The translations under genes were made by a program, and so were the position numbers. From DASWVC01 sp036401335 (lineage in GTDB: Bacteria; Verrucomicrobiota; Verrucomicrobiia; Chthoniobacterales; JAFAMB01), in NCBI GenBank assembly GCA_036401335.1, contig DASWVC010000194.1, forward strand, positions 1 through 11,801: a stretch of DNA of 11,801 bases, read 5' to 3'. This document shows, one piece after another, positions 7,266 to 11,801 of the stretch. Each line of letters opens with the position of its first letter. The stretch's first letter is position 1. The notes under the pieces are model-generated. The model was not told the origin of the DNA. It did no database searches and saw nothing but the letters and a program-made list of their open reading frames with translations.

Positions 7266-7300
7266 GCAAATCTACGCTGCCGAAGCAGGAATAGATTCGC
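7266..7300 (-). other. UUCG-loop hairpin in glycosyltransferase leader
   Basis: Read on the minus strand, GCGAATCTA (7300-7292) pairs with TAGATTTGC (7274-7266) over 9 bp with one G-U pair. Inside is a small internal loop, then CTGC/GCAG closed by a TTCG tetraloop, a very stable RNA cap. The stem ends 3 bases before the ATG at 7262. No T-run follows, so it does not look like a terminator. It could shield that start, protect the 5' end, or mean that translation starts lower down at 7166. Confidence 0.5.
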
Positions 7301-7409
7301 GGGATGGCTCTCGGATGCCACGGCACCCAGGGGATTTCTGGCGAGGTCGGCCCGCGGTGAACGTGGCTCGGGGGGGCAGCAAACAGGATCGACGACGCAA
7401 GGAGACCGG

Positions 7410-8423
7410 TTATTTAGACGGGTTGACGTGCTCCCCTCTAAAAAGGTCGGTGCGGCCGTCCCGAAGGTAATGCTGTAGAAAGGCTTTCATAAGCGGCTCC
7501 ACCATCGGGTCCTGAAAAAGCCCGATGCCCCCTCCGCCTGCATCAAAACCGTTCCCACTCGCATTGAAATTCAAACCGAAATACGGATTGTGGCCGCCAC
7601 CTACCACGGTGTGGAAGTAGTAAGGCGCACCGGCTTTCTCCATCGCTTCGACCAGCAGTTCGGCTTGCAGGTAGGGAACCAGCCGATCGGCTGTTCCATG
7701 CACGACCAGCATGGGAGGTTCGTCCGCATGGACGTATTGAATGGGACTGGCTGACCGTGCCAAATCCATGTGCTCCTTCGGGGAGCCCCCCAGCAGTGAG
7801 ACCTCGCCGTCAATGATCGTAAAATCGGCCACTCCGAAAAGGTTCACGACGCAGGTCACCTCACTGGAAGCGAGGAGGTTTTCTCCCACATCAAACGTTC
7901 TGCTCCCGCTTGTCACCCCCAGCATGGCCACCAACTGCCCCCCGGCTGATTCCCCCATCACCGCGATCCGGTTCGCGTTGTAGCCATATTGCTGCGCATG
8001 GGCCCGTAACCACCGGATGGCGGCCTTGCAATCCTCGATCTGGGTCGGCCAGATGGCGGCCGGCGCCAGGCGGTAATTGACCGAAGCCATTGCGTAGCCC
8101 TCCCATAGAAGCTGAAGATTGTTGGGATTCAAACTATCGCCCATTTTATCTCCATGCTCCCAGCCCCCGCCGTGGACGTAGACAATCAGCGGAACGTCTT
8201 TCTGGTTGGTCGGCACGTACAGGTCAAGTTGCTGTTGGGGGCCACCTTCGGGAACGTACGGGATGTTCGTGATCCAGGCTACACTGTTGGCCGCGGCGGG
8301 ATAGGGCTGTTGAGTCACCGTGCGCGTTTGCGCCTGCCCGGACGAGGCGGTCGCGAAAGGAGCGCACGTCAGGATGGCTTTCACCAATGAGGTGCAACAA
8401 AAGAGGGAGGAATGCCGTTTCAT
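7410..8423 (-). CDS. Secreted alpha/beta hydrolase (carboxylesterase type)
   Basis: A 337-residue serine hydrolase of the HGGG-type esterase/lipase group (alpha/beta-hydrolase_3 or BD-FAE-like). The N-terminal 32 or so residues (MKRHSS, then a hydrophobic stretch ending near ASSGQA) look like an export signal with cleavage near residue 30, suggesting a periplasmic or secreted enzyme. The oxyanion motif HGGG is at 84-87, the nucleophile Ser159 in GESAGG (157-162), and the likely acid and base are Asp246 in HGTADRLVP and His278 in GGGH, so the triad is complete. A Gly/Asn-rich insert (about 283-303) follows the catalytic His. The frame is open to 8498, but the extra 25 residues would bury the signal peptide, so I use the ATG at 8423; no Shine-Dalgarno sequence is seen. 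The gene lies 147 bp upstream of the glycosyltransferase on the same strand. Its natural ester is unknown. Confidence 0.87.
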   Translation of the reverse strand: MKRHSSLFCCTSLVKAILTCAPFATASSGQAQTRTVTQQPYPAAANSVAWITNIPYVPEGGPQQQLDLYVPTNQKDVPLIVYVHGGGWEHGDKMGDSLNPNNLQLLWEGYAMASVNYRLAPAAIWPTQIEDCKAAIRWLRAHAQQYGYNANRIAVMGESAGGQLVAMLGVTSGSRTFDVGENLLASSEVTCVVNLFGVADFTIIDGEVSLLGGSPKEHMDLARSASPIQYVHADEPPMLVVHGTADRLVPYLQAELLVEAMEKAGAPYYFHTVVGGGHNPYFGLNFNASGNGFDAGGGGIGLFQDPMVEPLMKAFLQHYLRDGRTDLFRGEHVNPSK

Positions 8424-8484
8424 GCAAAGAGGGGAAGTAAGGAGGTTAGACGAAGGCCCCTGACCATTGATTCCACATGAAGGT

Positions 8485-8533
8485 CGCCCGTAAGGCAAGG
8501 CCCTGCTCGGCCGAAGTTGCCGCTTTACGGGCG
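8485..8533 (-). other. Long interrupted hairpin upstream of the esterase
   Basis: Outer arms CGCCCGTAA (8485-8493) and TTACGGGCG (8525-8533) pair over 9 bp. GGCAA (8494-8498) pairs with TTGCC (8517-8521), and GGCC (8499-8502) with GGCC (8509-8512), around a 6-base loop; unpaired bases lie on one side only. That is 18 bp of pairing in 49 bp. It sits about 90 bp after the kinase stop and 60 bp before the esterase ATG. No T-run follows in either direction, so it could be a transcript-end or leader structure or a REP-like element. Confidence 0.55.
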
Positions 8534-8625
8534 GGGGTGGAGCGCGTTTCCAGGAAAATCAATCGAGCAGGTCAGCTCAGACGGGTCACTGGCCTGCCAT
8601 GGCTGGTTTCAAGAACTCACCACAG

Positions 8626-9774
8626 CTAGCTGACCGGCGCCTCGGTGGGCATCCGAAACAGTGGAAGTACGGGCACCTCCAAATCCAACGGTAACATCAC
8701 TTCAAAGCAGGTTGTTTCCGAATTGGATGCTTTGAGCCGGATTTCGCCGCCGTGGAGGAGGGCAACCTCGCGGCAGATGCTTAGTCCAAGACCCGCTCCG
8801 CCGGTTTCCCGGCGGCGTGACGCGTCGACGCGGTAGAAGCGCGCGAAGAGTTGGGCCTGGTCGCCCTCGGGAATGCCTGGTCCGGAGTTTTCGACCCGAA
8901 GGATTGCCCCTTTTACACCGCGTGCCACCGCCACCCGGATCCAACCTCCGGTTTGATTGTACTTTCGGGCGTTGTCCAGCAGGTTAAGCAGCATCCGGCG
9001 CAGGAGTAACGCATCGCCTCGTACACGGAGACCCGGCAGAACCTCGCCGGCCATGCCGAGGCTGGCAGACTCAGCAAGCACCTGAAAATCTTCCAGGATT
9101 TCGTTGCAGAGCGCGGACAGGTCCACCGGTTCAGCCGGGATTTGGACCGCGCCGGCATCCGCTTGCGTGAGAAACAGGAGCGAGTCGCAGATGCGATTCA
9201 AGCGATGAATTTCCAACAGCAGCCGCTCAAAGGCTTCACTGGAACCCGGGTAGGGGTACGGTTGGCGCAGCAAGGCTTCCACCTCGCATTTCATCAACGT
9301 CAACGGCAGGCGGAACTCGTGGGAGGCATCGGCCGTAAAACGTTTAATGTTCAAAAGGCTTTGTTCCAGCCGGTCCAACAGTGCGTTGAAAGCCCGGGTC
9401 AGACGCACGACCTCATCCGCCGTGCCGGCGTCCGGAATCCGTTGGTTCAAATTACGGATGGTGATGCCGTCGGCCGCGTCGGCTAACGCATTGAGGCGTT
9501 CGAGAAGCTGGCGGCCACTGGCCCAGGCAACGGCCGCAGCGATGGCGACGGCCGTCGGCAAGAGGATAACGTCGCACGACAACAGCGTCAAAACCCCTTC
9601 AAACGCTTCACGCTGATCGCGTTTCGACGGCACCCGGGTGTGGTCTTCGGAGAAGGCATCCAGCTGTTCGTGGTAGAAAAGGCCGGCTGACAGCCCGGCG
9701 AAAAGCACCAAGGCCACCGCCACCAAGGTAGCGCAGAGCAGGGCAAAGCGGGATCGCAGCGAACGGAGCTTCAC
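8626..9774 (-). CDS. Sensor histidine kinase
   Basis: A 382-residue membrane kinase of the OmpR-partner type. Order: helix 1 (about 10-33), periplasmic loop of only about 27 residues, helix 2 (about 61-87), HAMP (about 88-140), dimerisation domain with phospho-acceptor His152 in SHEFRLPLTL (151-160), and ATPase domain with N box NLLDNARKY (264-272), G1 ENSGPGIPEGD (295-305), F box LFARFYR (309-315) and G2 GAGLGLSI (326-333). All ATP-binding motifs are intact. Two oddities: the loop is too short for a folded sensor domain, and the usual HELRTP reads HEFRLP, so the Thr/Asn four residues after His, needed for phosphatase activity in this family, is Leu156. The start is GTG, overlapping the regulator's TGA by 4 bp (GTGA). 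It resembles CusS/QseC-like kinases overall, but the signal is unknown. Confidence 0.92.
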   Translation of the reverse strand: MKLRSLRSRFALLCATLVAVALVLFAGLSAGLFYHEQLDAFSEDHTRVPSKRDQREAFEGVLTLLSCDVILLPTAVAIAAAVAWASGRQLLERLNALADAADGITIRNLNQRIPDAGTADEVVRLTRAFNALLDRLEQSLLNIKRFTADASHEFRLPLTLMKCEVEALLRQPYPYPGSSEAFERLLLEIHRLNRICDSLLFLTQADAGAVQIPAEPVDLSALCNEILEDFQVLAESASLGMAGEVLPGLRVRGDALLLRRMLLNLLDNARKYNQTGGWIRVAVARGVKGAILRVENSGPGIPEGDQAQLFARFYRVDASRRRETGGAGLGLSICREVALLHGGEIRLKASNSETTCFEVMLPLDLEVPVLPLFRMPTEAPVS

Positions 9775-10445
9775 GGCGTTTCGGCCACTTTGTATCCGGT
9801 GCCCCGGATCGTGTGAATGAGCTTGGCCGGGAAGGCATCGTCCACTTTTCGACGAAGCCGTTGGACGTAAACGTCCACGAGGTTGGAGCCGGGATCAAAA
9901 TGGTAGTCCCAAACGCGTTCGCACAACTGCGTTCGGGTGAAGACGCGGCCGGGGTGCCGAACCAGCAACTCAAGCAGCGCAAACTCCCGCGCCGTGAGTT
10001 CAATGCGATGGCCGTCGCGCTCGACGGCACGTTCCGCGGGGCGGACGATGAGGTCTCCGACCCGAAAAAAGCTGAACGTCTCACCTCCCGACCTGCGGAT
10101 GAGGGCCCGGATTCGCGCCACGAGTTCGTCCATGGAGAACGGCTTGCCGAGGTAGTCGTCGGCGCCCGCATTCAGACCTTCCACCCTCTCCGTAACGGAG
10201 GCGCGCGCGGTCAGCAGCAGCACGGGGATGGCGTTCAGGCTCTCCCGCAAGCGCCGTGTCACGGCGAGGCCGTCCCGCCCCGGCAACATCACGTCGAGCA
10301 CCACCGCATCAAAAGTCTCGACCTGCAGCCAGTGGAGCGCCTCGTCGCCATCACCAGAAAGAAGCACACTGAAACCTTCCTCCGTCAGGGCCTTCCGGAT
10401 GAAGCGTGCCACCCGCTTCTCGTCTTCCACCACCAGGACACGCAC
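9771..10445 (-). CDS. OmpR/PhoB-family response regulator
   Basis: A 224-residue DNA-binding regulator. The receiver domain (1-115) has the acidic pocket Glu7/Asp8, phosphorylation site Asp51 in VVLDVMLPGRDG, Thr79 and Lys101 in GKPF. The winged-helix domain (about 125-222) has FALLELLVRHPGRVFTR (155-171), recognition helix VDVYVQRLRRKVD (190-202) and the closing RGTGYKV wing. Overall it resembles the CusR/QseB-like subgroup. The start is GTG; a TAG four codons upstream in frame rules out a longer form. It is the first gene of a two-gene operon with the kinase and faces the COG4705-like membrane gene across 216 bp. I infer that it controls itself and that neighbour; the metal or acid signals suggested by its relatives are not shown by the sequence. 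Confidence 0.94.
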   Translation of the reverse strand: MRVLVVEDEKRVARFIRKALTEEGFSVLLSGDGDEALHWLQVETFDAVVLDVMLPGRDGLAVTRRLRESLNAIPVLLLTARASVTERVEGLNAGADDYLGKPFSMDELVARIRALIRRSGGETFSFFRVGDLIVRPAERAVERDGHRIELTAREFALLELLVRHPGRVFTRTQLCERVWDYHFDPGSNLVDVYVQRLRRKVDDAFPAKLIHTIRGTGYKVAETP

Positions 10446-10661
10446 GGCAGAATCTACGCACTTCGAGACGTTGCCAAAATGACAAATCTTTCACGTGGAA
10501 CTCACCACCCCTTAATGCAGCGCGGGTAGGCTGCCGGTTGATGGTCGGATCAAGCTTACCTTCCCGGAAAACGGAGCGCGGTCAGGTGGGGGACGCCGGG
10601 CAGCCTCGCCAGAGGTTCAGGTTCCGGACCCCTCTCCCATTGAACCACGAAGGCCTGCGGC
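10446..10661. promoter_or_regulatory. Divergent region between regulator and membrane protein genes
   Basis: This 216 bp gap carries the start regions of the minus-strand two-component operon and the plus-strand membrane gene. The AT-richest part is about 10470-10495, close to the regulator. I see no strong -35/-10 pair in either direction. A modest ribosome site, GAAGG (10649-10653), stands 8 bases before the membrane protein ATG. Confidence 0.4.
10480..10493. promoter_or_regulatory. Possible response-regulator operator half-site pair
   Basis: TGACA-N4-TTTCA lies about 35 bp upstream of the regulator's GTG. It differs by one base from a perfect TGACA-N4-TGTCA inverted repeat, a layout common for dimeric winged-helix regulators of the CusR/CopR kind. 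Role inferred only from pattern and position. Confidence 0.25.
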
Positions 10662-11438
10662 ATGCATAGCCGTTCCGAAACCGTGGCCAGCAAGGTTCCC
10701 GAAGTGACATTGGCTTTCTGGGTCATCAAGGTGGCCGCAACCACCTTGGGCGAGACGGCCGGCGATGCCCTTTCCATGACGATGCACCTGGGCTACGCCT
10801 TCAGCACCGCCGTGTTCTTCGCCCTTTTTGTCGTGACCGCCGTGACCCAGGTCGCTGCGAAAGCCTACCACCCTTTTCTCTATTGGGCCGTGATCATTGC
10901 AACCACAACTGCCGGCACCACCATGGCGGACTACGCGGATCGCTCCCTCGGCATCGGCTACGTGGGCGGCTCCCTGCTCCTGTTCGCCCTCTTGTTAAGC
11001 GTTCTCGGGGTGTGGCGGTATACCCTGGGTGCCGTGTCGTTCAACCATATCTCCTCGCCGCCCGTGGAAATCTTTTATTGGATGACCATCCTTTTTTCCA
11101 ACACGCTCGGCACCGCGCTCGGTGACTTTTTCGCCGACGATTCGGGGTTGGGGTACGAAGGGGCCGCGCTCGTTTTTGCCGGCGCGTTGGCGGTCATCGC
11201 AGCGGTGTACTTTTACACGAACCTTTCACGAACCTTGCTTTTCTGGTCGGCGTTCATCCTCACCCGTCCGCTCGGCGCGACCGTCGGCGACCTGCTGACC
11301 AAACCACGGGCGAGCGGCGGACTCAATCTCAGCCGCATCAGCTCCTCGTTGATCATCGCCCTGTTTATGGCCGCATGCGTCCTCTTCACGGCGCAGCGAG
11401 CCGCCCGCCAACCCGGGAGCCGTGCGCAAAGGCCGTGA
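10662..11438 (+). CDS. COG4705-like membrane protein with four internal repeats
   Basis: A 258-residue, strongly hydrophobic inner-membrane protein resembling the uncharacterised COG4705 group. I see about eight membrane segments (near 16-36, 47-66, 74-90, 102-120, 138-155, 167-186, 193-210, 228-244). One pattern occurs four times at exact spacing: Trp, ten residues to Gly, five more to Asp, at W20/G30/D35, W75/G85/D90, W140/G150/D155 and W195/G205/D210. The first and third, and the second and fourth, are each 120 residues apart, so a two-repeat half was duplicated. Four Asp in membrane-edge positions suggest an ion or small-solute path, but no transport function is known to me. The start is ATG with GAAGG 8 bases before it. 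It is divergent from the two-component operon, a likely regulator. Confidence 0.82.
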   Translation: MHSRSETVASKVPEVTLAFWVIKVAATTLGETAGDALSMTMHLGYAFSTAVFFALFVVTAVTQVAAKAYHPFLYWAVIIATTTAGTTMADYADRSLGIGYVGGSLLLFALLLSVLGVWRYTLGAVSFNHISSPPVEIFYWMTILFSNTLGTALGDFFADDSGLGYEGAALVFAGALAVIAAVYFYTNLSRTLLFWSAFILTRPLGATVGDLLTKPRASGGLNLSRISSSLIIALFMAACVLFTAQRAARQPGSRAQRP

Positions 11439-11456
11439 GAGCCGGGAAAGCGGTGC

Positions 11457-11491
11457 GGGTGCGCGTGCTTTCCTTGAGCGCACACGCGCCC
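11457..11491 (+). terminator. Hairpin after the membrane protein gene, possible terminator
   Basis: GGG (11457-11459) plus GCGCGTG (11461-11467) pair with CACGCGCCC (11483-11491) over about 9-10 bp, with one bulged T and a 15-base loop. It begins 18 bases after the stop codon, where a terminator is expected. No T-run follows, so a classical intrinsic terminator is not proved. Confidence 0.35.
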
Positions 11492-11532
11492 GGTTCTGCG
11501 TTGCTCGCCGCGGCCGAACGCGCCGGGGGCCC

Positions 11533-11605
11533 GGCAGGGCGGCGAGTCCCTTCGCCGCCGGGGGCGTGATGGGCCCCCGGTAGGGTCGGCGGTCCCTCGC
11601 CAACC
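11533..11605 (-). repeat. Dispersed palindromic repeat, copy B (inverted)
   Basis: Read on the minus strand, this matches copy A at 29-104 along its whole length. It starts with GGTTGG, has GGGAC in the centre of the first part, then CGACCCTACC as in copy A, and ends with the same hairpin: arms GGCGGCGA (11538-11545) and TCGCCGCC (11552-11559). The loop and middle spacer differ. The first 22-base part is more diverged (14 of 22 identical) than the hairpin part (27 of 29). Confidence 0.72.
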
Positions 11606-11642
11606 GGGGTATCGGGATGGACGCAGGGGGATGGGACGCCAA

Positions 11643-11664
11643 GGTCGCCTGTCCCGACGCGACC
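11643..11664 (-). repeat. Short repeat unit, copy C
   Basis: This 22-base unit, GGTCGC at one end and GCGACC at the other, matches the first part of copy A (29-50) at 20 of 22 positions when read on the minus strand. Being near-palindromic, its direction is set by the asymmetric core: GTCCC here, GGGAC in copy A. The hairpin half of the element is missing. Confidence 0.65.
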
Positions 11665-11801
11665 CCCGTCGGATGGCGTTTGGGTACCGCAACGGCGCTT
11701 TCCGTGAATGGTTGGAGGTTGGTGTTCCCTGCCGACCGGACAGGAAGGCCGGCGGGTAAGGGCAACCGCCCCGGCCAGGCAGGTGCAACGGGGGTTGCGG
11801 T

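Larger units (their letters stand above)
11439..11801. other. Non-coding right flank
   Basis: This stretch of 363 bp has no convincing gene: the open frames crossing it are Arg/Pro-rich, typical of GC-rich shadow frames. It holds a hairpin just after the membrane protein gene (11457-11491), one long repeat copy (11533-11605) and a short repeat unit (11643-11664). I see nothing recognisable from about 11665 to the end. Confidence 0.6.

Noticed and set aside
8424..8498. Longer N-terminus of the esterase.
   Set aside because: It would place 25 residues before a clear signal peptide and run into the hairpin at 8485-8533.
1..11801. CRISPR array, tRNA/rRNA genes, insertion sequence or phage genes.
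   Set aside because: I saw no regularly spaced repeats, tRNA-like fold, rRNA sequence, transposase or integrase frame.

Overview
The window is GC-rich DNA carrying ten convincing or likely genes plus one doubtful small one. Most starts have no Shine-Dalgarno sequence, and three of the genes start at GTG or TTG. No rRNA, tRNA, transposase, phage gene or CRISPR array was seen. The gene content, weak ribosome sites and dispersed palindromic repeats suggest a Gram-negative, soil-type bacterium. Verrucomicrobiota is my best guess, but nothing here fixes the taxon and other GC-rich phyla remain possible.

Left block (about 190-3790, all minus strand). Reading in the direction of transcription: an AI-2E family membrane permease, a YceH (DUF480) protein 14 bp after it, a polyol (mannitol 2-) dehydrogenase 124 bp further on, and a possible 99-residue proline-rich protein whose ATG overlaps the dehydrogenase stop codon (TAATG).

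Middle block (about 4070-8420). An acyl-CoA dehydrogenase-like flavoprotein and a NodS-like SAM methyltransferase overlap by 4 bp on the plus strand. They converge on a family 2 glycosyltransferase on the minus strand. Together they look like a small glycan or lipid decoration cluster of unknown product. The acyl-CoA dehydrogenase-like protein shows no obvious catalytic glutamate, and no deacetylase is seen next to the NodS-like enzyme. Upstream of the glycosyltransferase, on the same strand, lies an exported alpha/beta-hydrolase (esterase type).

Right block (about 8626-11440). An OmpR-type response regulator and a sensor histidine kinase overlap by 4 bp on the minus strand. They diverge across a 216 bp gap from a multi-spanning membrane protein resembling COG4705. 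That protein has a strict fourfold internal repeat, each copy carrying an aspartate at the same place, so it is the best candidate for an undescribed transport function and for a target of the two-component system. The kinase has a very short periplasmic loop and has lost the Thr/Asn of the phosphatase motif.

Non-coding structure. A roughly 75 bp repeat near the left end recurs in inverted orientation near the right end, with a third partial copy there. Three further hairpins lie between genes: before the glycosyltransferase (UUCG loop), before the esterase, and after the membrane protein.
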